Below are positions 26,239 to 35,518 of a stretch of 47,639 nucleotides of DNA, in pieces. The stretch's first letter is position 1, and every line of letters begins with the position of its first letter. Under the pieces are notes generated by a model. The model ran no database searches, had not been told where the DNA came from, and saw only the letters and a program-made list of their open reading frames with translations. A program made the translations under genes and the position numbers. The stretch lies in assembly GCA_021797085.1 (NCBI GenBank), contig JAKAAG010000006.1, forward strand, positions 1 to 47,639, written 5' to 3'. The stretch comes from Nanobdellota archaeon (GTDB taxonomy: Archaea; Nanobdellota; Nanobdellia; Parvarchaeales; Parvarchaeaceae).

Positions 26239-27155
26239 TTTACAGTTTCTATAGAGTCTATCTGTCCGTCCCCGTCTATGTCGTATCCCCTTACCATAAG
26301 GCTCCAAGGCACTTCTCCGTTGTACCCTTTAAAGGTTATACCTGAAAATCTCGTTGCGGCAAGCATTGCCGATAATGTCCCAACGTTTCTTATTCCTCCT
26401 ATAAGTATTATGTCCTTGTCCTTGTCAAATGGATTCTTTATTTTCTCTATCGTTCCTTCGTAATCCCTTATGTGTATTCCGTTTCTGTCCTTCAATCCCC
26501 ATCCTTCTTCCTTTATGAATTTTATGGGAAGGAAATTGTTTATGTCTCTTGTTACTAGGTTTGTAACTGGGCCACCAATTACTATAAGGTTCTTCTTGAA
26601 AAGGTTCTTGGATATAACATCTGTGTCAAGTATTATAGGCATTGACTGCGGCAAATCTATGAACTGACCAAAGAACATACCCAAATATGCAGTGTAGTGC
26701 GAATCTCTTGCTACTGCCTTGTATTCTCCATGAGGATCAGATGCTCCTACGCATATGTATCCATCAAACTTTCCGTTGTTTATGAATTTGCTGAAAAAGT
26801 TAAGCGCATACTGGTTTTCCTTTGTTTTCATCTTAGGATCAAATTTTATCTTGTTATCGTTTATTTCATATGAAAATGAGTTATATGCAGCTTTTATTAT
26901 CTCTCCGGTCTTCTGCGGCTCTACGCTTATCAACCCCGCTTTTTCAAGTTTTCCAATGTAGAATGCCGTTGTTTTCTTGTCAAACTTTAATTCCTTTGCT
27001 AATGCTGCTGAACTATAAGGTTTTTTTGATACTTTCTTCATTATTGAAATTGCCTTTTCATCAGCTATCGGCTTAACGTCATTTATGTTTTCAATTATCT
27101 TGGTATCATTTACAAAGTATCCTTCTCCGTCGTTTTTAAGAATATAGCTTTTCAT
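26235..27155 (-). CDS. winged-helix domain fused to S-layer-like domain with C-terminal EF-hand loop
   Basis: 'EKAISIMKKVSKKPYSSAALAKELKFDKKTTAFYIGKLEKAGLI' = wHTH; 'KNLIVIGGPVTNLVTRDINNFLPIKF...IILIGGIRNVGTLSAMLAATR' resembles archaeal S-layer domains; 'DIDGDGQIDSIE' = EF-hand loop. Confidence 0.7.
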   Translation of the reverse strand: MKSYILKNDGEGYFVNDTKIIENINDVKPIADEKAISIMKKVSKKPYSSAALAKELKFDKKTTAFYIGKLEKAGLISVEPQKTGEIIKAAYNSFSYEINDNKIKFDPKMKTKENQYALNFFSKFINNGKFDGYICVGASDPHGEYKAVARDSHYTAYLGMFFGQFIDLPQSMPIILDTDVISKNLFKKNLIVIGGPVTNLVTRDINNFLPIKFIKEEGWGLKDRNGIHIRDYEGTIEKIKNPFDKDKDIILIGGIRNVGTLSAMLAATRFSGITFKGYNGEVPWSLMVRGYDIDGDGQIDSIETVK

Positions 27156-27296
27156 AGTAAAACCTCATTTACCTTACTTTTTATAACTAGGTTGATTTAA
27201 GTATTTAACTCTTTTTAGTTTGAATATTCGAGTCATGCCATTGGTATAAAAGCTTTAAATATAAGTTTCCTTCTTACAAAAGCTTAGACTACTTTT

Positions 27297-29051
27297 ATGT
27301 GCGGTATCATAGGTTATAACGGAAACGAGAATTCTATCCCCCTTGTTTTGGAGGGTATAAAGAACTTAGAGTATAGAGGGTATGACAGTTTCGGATGCGC
27401 CTTTGAAGGCAAAAACAACAATATAGAAGTAAGAAAGGACACTGGCAGAATAAATAAGATTATAGAAACCTATGGAATAAGCAGTGAAAGTTCAAATAAA
27501 AGCATAGCGCATACTAGGTGGGCCACGAATGGCGGCGTTACAAAGGCAAATTCGCATCCACTACTGGATTGCAGCGGAAAAATAGCGGTTGTTCACAATG
27601 GAATAATAGAGAATTTTCAGGAGCTTAAAGACAGTTTGAAAAATCACACCTTTTCTTCAGATACAGATACAGAGGTTCTTCCGCATTTGATAGAAGAAGA
27701 AATGAAAAACGGAAAAAGCTTTGAGGATGCAGTTATTTCAACATCAGAAAAGATAAAGGGCTTTTCTTCATTTGTTGTTATGAACTCTTTAACGGATAAT
27801 ATCATTGCTGTGAAAGAAGGTTCTCCGCTTGTTTTGGGTGTTAAGGAAAATGGCATATTTGTTGCAAGTGATGTGCCGTCTTTTCTGAAGCACACAAATA
27901 AAGTAGTGTACCTTTTTGATGGGGATGTAATATCTATAGGGAAAACAGGTTTCAAGGTTCTCAAGTCTAATAACTTTGGCAAACACAAGGTAAGAGAAGT
28001 GAATTTTTCGATTTCAGATGTAGACAAGGGCAAATACAGACATTTCATGTTTAAGGAGATAATGGAGCAGCAAACACTGGTTTCAAAGCTTGTCAACTCA
28101 GATCTTTCATACCTCAAAAGCGCAGCATCAGCGGTTTCATTGTCTAAGAAGGTATTTCTTGTCGGATCGGGGTCCTCATTTCACGTTGCGCTCCTTGCTG
28201 CCAGCCTTTTCAGGGATCTTGGAAGGGAAGCAATCGCCGTCCAGCCGCAGGACCTGTTAAACTATTCGAAAACAATTGGGAAAGAGGACATTTTTATAAT
28301 AATATCGCAGAGCGGAGAAACAATGGACATAATAGAATCCCTTCCGATAATAAAAGAAAATAAGAAAATAGGCATAATAAATACAGAAGGTTCTTCGCTT
28401 GCAAATTCAGTTGATTATTTCATAAACATAAATGCTGGACATGAAAAGGGAGTTGCAGCTACAAAAACATTCACGATGTCGGCGATACTTTCCTGCTTGA
28501 TAGCAATGTTTTCAGAGGGAGAAGAAAAGGAAGGATTGAATGATCTTAACCTTTTGAACATAAACCTCTATAATCTTTTTGTACCCTCGGTTTATAATGC
28601 AATAAAGGAAGCAGCATCTGCAATAAAAGGAGAAAAGAACCTGTTTTTCCTAGGCAGGGGAACTGATTATATATCCGCTATGGAGGCTGCACTAAAGATG
28701 AAAGAGATAACATACATACACGCAGAAGCTATAGATTCAGCAACATTTAAACACGGCCCGCTTGCACTGATATCAAAGGGAACATACTCCATAGCATTGG
28801 TGTCCGACAGGTTCAAAGACCGGGAAATAAACAACTTAAAAGAGATAAAGGCAAGGAACGGAAAAATAATCGGAATAGCAAATGAGAAGCTTGACGTATT
28901 TGACTTTCTTATAAGATCGCAGCCGGCAGGAATATTCAGCTTTGTTCCACAAGTAATAATATCACAGCTTCTTTCATACTATGTTTCTCTATCAAAGCAT
29001 ATAGATCCAGATCACCCAAGAAACCTTGCAAAGGCCGTAACTACTAAATAA
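27297..29051 (+). CDS. glmS: glutamine--fructose-6-phosphate aminotransferase
   Basis: 'MCGIIGYNGNENSIPLVLEGIKNLEYRGYDSFG', 'HTRWATNGGVTKANSHP', SIS domains, 'HIDPDHPRNLAKAVTTK' C-terminus. Confidence 0.96.
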   Translation: MCGIIGYNGNENSIPLVLEGIKNLEYRGYDSFGCAFEGKNNNIEVRKDTGRINKIIETYGISSESSNKSIAHTRWATNGGVTKANSHPLLDCSGKIAVVHNGIIENFQELKDSLKNHTFSSDTDTEVLPHLIEEEMKNGKSFEDAVISTSEKIKGFSSFVVMNSLTDNIIAVKEGSPLVLGVKENGIFVASDVPSFLKHTNKVVYLFDGDVISIGKTGFKVLKSNNFGKHKVREVNFSISDVDKGKYRHFMFKEIMEQQTLVSKLVNSDLSYLKSAASAVSLSKKVFLVGSGSSFHVALLAASLFRDLGREAIAVQPQDLLNYSKTIGKEDIFIIISQSGETMDIIESLPIIKENKKIGIINTEGSSLANSVDYFININAGHEKGVAATKTFTMSAILSCLIAMFSEGEEKEGLNDLNLLNINLYNLFVPSVYNAIKEAASAIKGEKNLFFLGRGTDYISAMEAALKMKEITYIHAEAIDSATFKHGPLALISKGTYSIALVSDRFKDREINNLKEIKARNGKIIGIANEKLDVFDFLIRSQPAGIFSFVPQVIISQLLSYYVSLSKHIDPDHPRNLAKAVTTK

Positions 29052-29086
29052 GTTAACCTTTTTTACACACATCTGCTATAATTTAT

Positions 29087-31405
29087 ATGGTAGAGACATA
29101 TTTTCTTGTAGATGCAGATTATACAGTGATAGACAACTTACCAGTGATAAGGCTTTTCTGTGTGGATGAAAAACTGGAAAGGAGAATATTCTATGATAGA
29201 AATTTCAAGCCTTATTGCTATGTAGACGCTGGGGAGGAAGAATTCAAAAAAACAATTGGAGGATTGTCTTTCATAGATTCTTTCAATGAAGTTGAAAAAT
29301 ACAGGCTTGGAGAAAAGAAAAAATTGCTGCAGGTCTTTACCAAATTGCCGGAAGATGTGCCGAAGATAAAGCAGCTTAGTTTCCCTACATATGAAGCAGA
29401 CATACCATTTTACAAAAGATATCTTATTGACAAAGGAATAGGAACCTTTAATCGTTTGAGCATAGATTCAGAGGGAGATTACTTGATTAATATAAAAGAC
29501 GAAGGCATCGGAAATTTTCCAATGAAAGCGGCCGCTTTGGACATAGAGACTTTTTCAAAACGCTCTTTTCCGAATGCAAAATCAGATCCAATAATTGCAG
29601 TCTCCGTGGTAAGTGTAGGACTGAAAAAGTGCATCACATGGCTTAATGCGGAAGGAAATGACATTATAAAGGTAAAGGATGAAAAAGAGCTTATTTTGAA
29701 GCTTTCTGAGTTGCTGTCATTGAACAATTTTAATGTTATAGTGGGATATAACTCCGATTCTTTTGACATGCCTTATATTTCTGAGAGGTCAAAGATACTC
29801 GGGATAAAATTCATGATAAACGGATTTGAACTCAAGATCAAAGGGGAAAAGAGAAAAATAGCAGAGGTAACTGGAATTTCGCATGTTGACATACTTAATT
29901 TTATAAGAAACATATACTCAATATACAACCTTAAAACAGAGGTTCTTACCCTAAGAGAAGTAGCCGCTGAAATGACTGGGGAAAGGAAGGGAGAGTTTGA
30001 CTGGGATAAAATAAATGAGGTTTTTACTGACGGTGAGCTCGCAACGGAATTGTGCAATTACTGCATACAGGATTCAAACGTTACGCTCCTTATTTTTGAC
30101 ACACTTTTGCCGTTGATATCCGAGCTCAATAAGCTAGTTGGACAGACATTCGCAGATGTTTCAAGGATGACGACAGGCTCTGTGGTTGAGAATCTAATAA
30201 TGAAGAAGGCCATACTTAAAAACGAGCTGATACCAAACAAGCCTTCTGATTTTCAGGTTAATGATAGGATAAAGAAAATAAATGTAGGTGCGTTTGTTTT
30301 CCAGCCAACTGCAGGGCTTTATGAAAATATCGCGGTAGTTGACTTCCGCAGTCTTTATCCCAGCATAATAGTATCTCACAATATCTGTCCGTCTACTATA
30401 CAGTATAATAACGGAGAAAGAACATTTTTGCCAAAAGAGAAAAAAGTAGGTTTGATACCATCTGTTTTAGATGAAGTAATAAGGCTTAGATTTGAGGCAA
30501 AAGACAGACTTAAAATCGACAGGGATAATAAGCAGTTGAATGCAAGGGTATTGGTTTTAAAGTTGATAGCAAATGGGTTTTATGGCTACCTGGGTTATTA
30601 CAATTCAAGGTGGTACTGTTTTGATTGCGCTGGCGCAACAACATCACTGGGAAGGAAGTACGTACAAGAAGTAATCTCAACGGCCTCTTCATATAAATTT
30701 AAAGTATTGTATGCAGACACAGATTCCGCTTTTCTTCAGTTTGGAGAGAAAAAACAGGCAGTAAATGATTTTATAATTGATATAAACAGCAAACTTCCAA
30801 AACCGATGGAATTGGAGCTGCAGGGATTCTACGCGCGTGCAATATTTGTAAGCTCAAAAGGGGGGATAGGCGCAAAGAAAAAATATGCAATGTCTGATTT
30901 CGATGGCAATTTAACAATAAAGGGTTTTCAGTCTGTTAGAAGAGACTGGGCGGTAATAGCAAAGAATTTACAAAAGGAAGTACTTAAAAAAATTCTCTTA
31001 GAAAACGACAAGCAATCTGCGCTTTCAACCGTAAAAAACACAATAGAGAGAATAAGACTTGGAAAAGCAGATTTGGAGGAACTTGTCATTCTTACAAGGC
31101 TGAGAAAAGATCCTTCTTCTTACCAGCAGACAAACAGACACATCTCTGCAGTTGAGAAAAGCGGAATGAAATTCGTAAGCGGAGACACTATAAAGTACAT
31201 AATAGCTAAAGGTAAAAGCAATGAAACCGTGTCTGAAAAAGCAGTGCTTTATGACATTGCAAGAAAGAACGGGATAAAATATGATCCTGATTACTATATA
31301 TATAAACAAGTTTTGCCTTCAGTTCTGCAGATACTGGAAGTTATAGGTTATTCCGAAGAAGATGTTCTTGGCAAGAAAAATAATTCACTTGAAGGGTTTT
31401 TATAA
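29087..31405 (+). CDS. polB: family B DNA polymerase
   Basis: Exo motif 'ALDIETFSKRSFP', 'VGYNSDSFDMPYI'; pol motifs 'DFRSLYPSIIVSHNICPST', 'KLIANGFYGYLGY', 'YADTDSAFL'. Confidence 0.96.
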   Translation: MVETYFLVDADYTVIDNLPVIRLFCVDEKLERRIFYDRNFKPYCYVDAGEEEFKKTIGGLSFIDSFNEVEKYRLGEKKKLLQVFTKLPEDVPKIKQLSFPTYEADIPFYKRYLIDKGIGTFNRLSIDSEGDYLINIKDEGIGNFPMKAAALDIETFSKRSFPNAKSDPIIAVSVVSVGLKKCITWLNAEGNDIIKVKDEKELILKLSELLSLNNFNVIVGYNSDSFDMPYISERSKILGIKFMINGFELKIKGEKRKIAEVTGISHVDILNFIRNIYSIYNLKTEVLTLREVAAEMTGERKGEFDWDKINEVFTDGELATELCNYCIQDSNVTLLIFDTLLPLISELNKLVGQTFADVSRMTTGSVVENLIMKKAILKNELIPNKPSDFQVNDRIKKINVGAFVFQPTAGLYENIAVVDFRSLYPSIIVSHNICPSTIQYNNGERTFLPKEKKVGLIPSVLDEVIRLRFEAKDRLKIDRDNKQLNARVLVLKLIANGFYGYLGYYNSRWYCFDCAGATTSLGRKYVQEVISTASSYKFKVLYADTDSAFLQFGEKKQAVNDFIIDINSKLPKPMELELQGFYARAIFVSSKGGIGAKKKYAMSDFDGNLTIKGFQSVRRDWAVIAKNLQKEVLKKILLENDKQSALSTVKNTIERIRLGKADLEELVILTRLRKDPSSYQQTNRHISAVEKSGMKFVSGDTIKYIIAKGKSNETVSEKAVLYDIARKNGIKYDPDYYIYKQVLPSVLQILEVIGYSEEDVLGKKNNSLEGFL

Positions 31406-31458
31406 AGAATAATACTATTAATATTATGGTTTGTTATTTTATACCTGCAGGAAACTAA

Positions 31459-32010
31459 ATGGAAAACAAGTTTAATAATGATTTTATAGAGAAAATTACA
31501 GACGATGGAGTAGGCATGCTTTTCGTAAAAGAGAGGTACAAACTAGATGAAGCGGCCATAGAACTTCTTTCAAGGATAAAAAACAAGGGCTTTAAGCTAA
31601 TTTATGTTACTTCAGGCCTTCCATTCAAGTCCATAGAAGAAAAGCTCGAGTTGGCAAAGGTAAACGATTACTTTATTATAGATTCAGTGACGGCCCCAAT
31701 AATTCAGGACAGCGTTTCTGATAATAAATGCATATTTATAAAATCACCCGGAGATCTAACAGAGATAAGCATAACTCTGGAAGGATTGCTTAAAAGAGAG
31801 GGAGAAACGTTTGTAGTTATAGATTCAATAACCTCATTTCTTATATACAATTCAGAGAACGAGATACTTAGGTTTATACATTTCACTTCATCAGTAGCAA
31901 GAGAAAGAAAAAGCAAACTGGTTTTCATAGTAATAGAAAACAATGGAATAAACAAAAACTTCTTGGACAAGATAAGAAGCTTCATAGACGAAGAAGCGGT
32001 ATTGGATTAG
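31459..32010 (+). CDS. RecA/KaiC-superfamily-like protein lacking Walker A
   Basis: 'TFVVIDSITSFLIYNSENEILRFIHFTSSVARERKSKLVFIVIE' resembles the KaiC Walker B region; no GxxxxGK[ST] upstream. Confidence 0.6.
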   Translation: MENKFNNDFIEKITDDGVGMLFVKERYKLDEAAIELLSRIKNKGFKLIYVTSGLPFKSIEEKLELAKVNDYFIIDSVTAPIIQDSVSDNKCIFIKSPGDLTEISITLEGLLKREGETFVVIDSITSFLIYNSENEILRFIHFTSSVARERKSKLVFIVIENNGINKNFLDKIRSFIDEEAVLD

Positions 32011-32016
32011 ATTTTA

Positions 32017-32907
32017 ATGGAAAGCGAAGAAAGGGAAAAATGGCTGTTAGCCGGCAAGATAGGTAAGGAGATTAGAGAACTTGGAATTTCTTTGTGCGTA
32101 CCCGGAGCAAAGCTTCTTGACATAGCAGAAGCCATAGAAAAGAGAACAATGGAAAGGGGAGCAAAACCATCCTTCCCTCCAAATATATCGATAAACCAGA
32201 TTGCAGCGCATTACACTCCGAAGTATGATGATAAAACGGAGCTTAAAAAAGGAGATATAGTTAAGGTTGATGTGGGGGCAAGCGTCGATGGCTATCTTTC
32301 AGATACAGCAGCTTCTGTTGCTGTGGGAGAAGAGGGAAACAAACTTGTCAGTGCCACCAAAGAAGCATTGGATGCAGTAATTAAGATAATTAAACCGGGG
32401 ATAGCTGTAAGTGAAATAAGCACAGTAATAGACGATAAAATAAGCAGTTTGGGTTTTTCCCCAATAGTTAATCTTGGAGGGCACGGGATAGGAAGGTACA
32501 GTCTGCATGAAGGAGAATTTATCTCCAATTCAAAGAATTATTCTGGGTCTTTTTTAAGAAAGGAAGGAGTTGTTGCAGTGGAGCCCTTTGCTACAAATGG
32601 CGGGGGCTATGTCATAGATAGCGCGGAGGTTCAGATTTACCAGTTGGTTGCCAATAAAAATGTAAGAAGCACGCTTGGCAGGGAGATTTTAAAATACATT
32701 GCAGAGGAATACAATGAATTGCCGTTCGCAAAAAGGTGGATAATAAATAAATTTGGGAGATTGGCGGAGATAGAAATAAGGAATCTTGTTGCAGCAGGAT
32801 CATTGCATGAATTTAATGTGTTGAAGGAAAGAGACAATGGTTTAGTATCTCAGTTTGAGCATTCATTTCTTTTTGATGACGGTAAAGTTATAGTAACAAC
32901 TTTATAA
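32017..32907 (+). CDS. map: methionine aminopeptidase type II
   Basis: 'FPPNISINQIAAHYTPKYDDKTELKKGDIVKVDVGASVDGYLSDTAASV', 'NLGGHGIGRYSLHEG', 'VAVEPFATNGGGYV'. Confidence 0.95.
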   Translation: MESEEREKWLLAGKIGKEIRELGISLCVPGAKLLDIAEAIEKRTMERGAKPSFPPNISINQIAAHYTPKYDDKTELKKGDIVKVDVGASVDGYLSDTAASVAVGEEGNKLVSATKEALDAVIKIIKPGIAVSEISTVIDDKISSLGFSPIVNLGGHGIGRYSLHEGEFISNSKNYSGSFLRKEGVVAVEPFATNGGGYVIDSAEVQIYQLVANKNVRSTLGREILKYIAEEYNELPFAKRWIINKFGRLAEIEIRNLVAAGSLHEFNVLKERDNGLVSQFEHSFLFDDGKVIVTTL

Positions 32908-32949
32908 TAAAGCAAAAAAGCATTAATGATTACAAATCCTAGTAGAATA

Positions 32950-33948
32950 ATGGGCGTTAAGTTAAATGGTTTATTCGAATCAAAAAAAATAAAGATGGCG
33001 GAGCTTTCCGGCAAGGCAATCGCAATAGATGCCTTTAATTGGATATTCCAGTTTCTAACCACTATACGGTTGGCAGATGGCTCCTATCTTACTGATTCAA
33101 AGGGGAGAGTGACAACGCATTTAAATGGCTTATTTTACCGTTCAGTTTCACTTATAGAAAATAGGATAAAGCCCGTTTTTGTATTTGATGGAAAAGCACC
33201 TAAGTTCAAGAAAGAAACACTGCAGGAACGGGAGAAAACAAAAGAAGAGGCAATGGAAAAGATGGAGCACGCTTCTACACAAGAGGAAAAGGCAATGTAT
33301 ATGCGCAGGCTTGCAAGGATAGATGATTATATAATAGACTCTTCAAAGGAGCTTCTTAGTTATCTTGGTATACCTTATGTGCAGGCACCGGCAGAAGGAG
33401 AAGCACAAGCTGCAGTTCTAAGTCAGCAGGGAAAAGTTTTTGCGGCCGCTTCTCAGGACTATGACACCCTGCTTTTCGGAGCAAAGAAGGTGGTTAGAAA
33501 CCTAAATATAACAAACAAGCGAAAAGTAAGCGGGAAGGGCATAATGACCGGGGTTTCCCCCGAAATAATAGACGCAAGTTATAATTTAAGCAAACTTGGT
33601 ATAAGTAGGGAACAGCTCATAATTCTTTCTCTTTTTGTAGGCACAGATTACAACAAAGGTGTTGATGGTATCGGTCCCAAGAAAGCTCTTAAATTAGTTA
33701 AAGAAAAGAGCAGGGAAGACCTTTTTAATTCCTATGATTTCAGGTCAGATTATGATATAAACGAAATCTATGAATACTTTATTTCTCCGAATATAATTGA
33801 TGTCAGTGATGATTTAAATATGGGTAAAATAGAAAGAGAGAAACTGATAAAATTTCTGTGCGATGAGCATAGTTTTTCAAAGGAGAGAGTAAACCAATAC
33901 CTAGAAAAGGTAAAAACAGAAGACAATTCACTTTCTTTTTATGGATGA
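32950..33948 (+). CDS. fen: flap endonuclease 1
   Basis: Start at 32950 'MGVKLNGLF'; 'GKAIAIDAFNWIFQFLTTIR', 'PVFVFDGKAPKFKKETLQER', 'APAEGEAQAAVLSQQGKVFAAASQDYDTLLFG', 'GTDYNKGVDGIGPKKALKLV'. Confidence 0.96.
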   Translation: MGVKLNGLFESKKIKMAELSGKAIAIDAFNWIFQFLTTIRLADGSYLTDSKGRVTTHLNGLFYRSVSLIENRIKPVFVFDGKAPKFKKETLQEREKTKEEAMEKMEHASTQEEKAMYMRRLARIDDYIIDSSKELLSYLGIPYVQAPAEGEAQAAVLSQQGKVFAAASQDYDTLLFGAKKVVRNLNITNKRKVSGKGIMTGVSPEIIDASYNLSKLGISREQLIILSLFVGTDYNKGVDGIGPKKALKLVKEKSREDLFNSYDFRSDYDINEIYEYFISPNIIDVSDDLNMGKIEREKLIKFLCDEHSFSKERVNQYLEKVKTEDNSLSFYG

Positions 33949-34216
33949 TGTTTTAAGGGAAAGAACAGAGAAAGAGATAAGCATGATGGAGAAGGTTTTT
34001 CATTCTTTGTCATTAAAGGACAGTGAAAACAAGCTTTCTTCCGAGTTTTTTGACATGTCGTCAAATTATTTTAGCGACAGCAAGTTTTTTATTGAGAAGA
34101 AAGATTATGTGCGGGCATTTGAAGCAGTAGTTATAAGTTGGGCTTATATTGATGCCGGACTCAAAGCAGGTTTCTTCGAAGTACCTGCTTCTCTAAAGGA
34201 GTATTTCACTTTTTGA
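33941..34216 (+). CDS. DUF357-like helical protein
   Basis: 'MSSNYFSDSKFFIEKKDYVRAFEAVVISWAYIDAGLKAGFFEV' is the DUF357 pattern. Confidence 0.75.
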   Translation: MDDVLRERTEKEISMMEKVFHSLSLKDSENKLSSEFFDMSSNYFSDSKFFIEKKDYVRAFEAVVISWAYIDAGLKAGFFEVPASLKEYFTF

Positions 34217-34278
34217 CCAATAAAAGCCACTTTTATCAGACTAGAAATATTTATATATTATAACGTAGTAAAGATTTC

Positions 34279-35484
34279 ATGGCAGTGGAAAGGGAAAGGA
34301 TTCCCGCCGTTGTAGTGTTGATGCTTATACTTATAGGTTCGATAGTAATTTATCTACTCCTTGTACCTGCGCCTGTAGCATATAAGCTTCTTGGAATAAA
34401 CAACACAAGTGTGTCTACGCCCTCTGTACCTGCAGGAGAGTACTACCAGAATCTTGATACATATATAGGAGGAAACAGCAAATCTGTAAATACCTCCTAT
34501 ACTTTAGGTACTTTTGGTGTTAACTATCCTATCATTAATTCAACTATATTCAATGCAAGCAGTGTATCAATAGGCTCAAGCATATTCGGCTCTTCTTCAT
34601 ATAATATAAACTTGAATCTTTCTCAGTCATCAGATTACTTTATTGAGATAACTGTCCAGTCTGTCTCTGGCACTCCAAGACTTAGTTTTTCATTGAATGG
34701 CAATTCATTCTTTTCTACCCTGCCTGCAAAAAATGAAACAATAATAAAGGAAATACCAAATACAGGAACAGGCAAGTATGTTTTATCAGTAACCGACAGT
34801 TTGAATGGTTTTGCCCTTTCTCAGTCTTTCAAATTGGCAAAAATAAAAATTATAAAAGAGCAGGGTAAAAACAATGCAAATATATTGCCTATAAAAGTAT
34901 TGACTTTTAGCGGTGTTGGCGACTATTCGATTGTTTATACTCCAATAGGTTATGGGAACTTAAATGTTTCAGTCAATGGTCAAGTTATTTCAAGTATAAA
35001 CAATGGAGATAATTCACAGCTTACGGTAAATATACCGTCTATTGTAATATCAAAAGCAATCCGCAATTCCAATCTTTCAAGTTCTTCAATAATACTTCCC
35101 TTGTTGTTTAATGTAGGTTTTCAGCCCGCTGAAAATGTTTCATATGAAATAGCAAATGCCTATCTTAACTATACGATACCATACATAGCGGCAAATTCTC
35201 CGACAGTTTACTATTCTGTTAATGCAACTCATGGCAATTACCTTCTAACATTGTATGTATCTAGCATAATAAGAAAAGGCAATATTTACCTTTACTTTAC
35301 TCCAAGCGGTGCAAATTTAACCATTGCTGCAAATACTCTTTCAGATGGCGAAAATGTGCTTCTTATACCTTCAAATCTCATAGGAGTTACCGCAACAAAT
35401 GGAAACTACAGCGGAACAATAAAGCTATCCACAGACGGTTTAGTTATACCCTCTTATATTTCAATCAAATCTGTTAAAGGTTGA
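34279..35484 (+). CDS. N-terminally membrane-anchored extracellular protein
   Basis: N-terminal TM, 401 aa, Ser/Asn-rich beta-type ectodomain; TATA-like 'atatttatatatt' upstream. Confidence 0.7.
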   Translation: MAVERERIPAVVVLMLILIGSIVIYLLLVPAPVAYKLLGINNTSVSTPSVPAGEYYQNLDTYIGGNSKSVNTSYTLGTFGVNYPIINSTIFNASSVSIGSSIFGSSSYNINLNLSQSSDYFIEITVQSVSGTPRLSFSLNGNSFFSTLPAKNETIIKEIPNTGTGKYVLSVTDSLNGFALSQSFKLAKIKIIKEQGKNNANILPIKVLTFSGVGDYSIVYTPIGYGNLNVSVNGQVISSINNGDNSQLTVNIPSIVISKAIRNSNLSSSSIILPLLFNVGFQPAENVSYEIANAYLNYTIPYIAANSPTVYYSVNATHGNYLLTLYVSSIIRKGNIYLYFTPSGANLTIAANTLSDGENVLLIPSNLIGVTATNGNYSGTIKLSTDGLVIPSYISIKSVKG

Positions 35485-35518
35485 AATTTATATATAGCAA
35501 TCTCTTCTATTTCTTATT

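Noticed and set aside
26238-26307. N-terminal extension of the ThpR ORF
   Set aside because: Extends into the upstream gene; MNRYFVAIEIP is the family N-terminus and gives a normal ATGA overlap.
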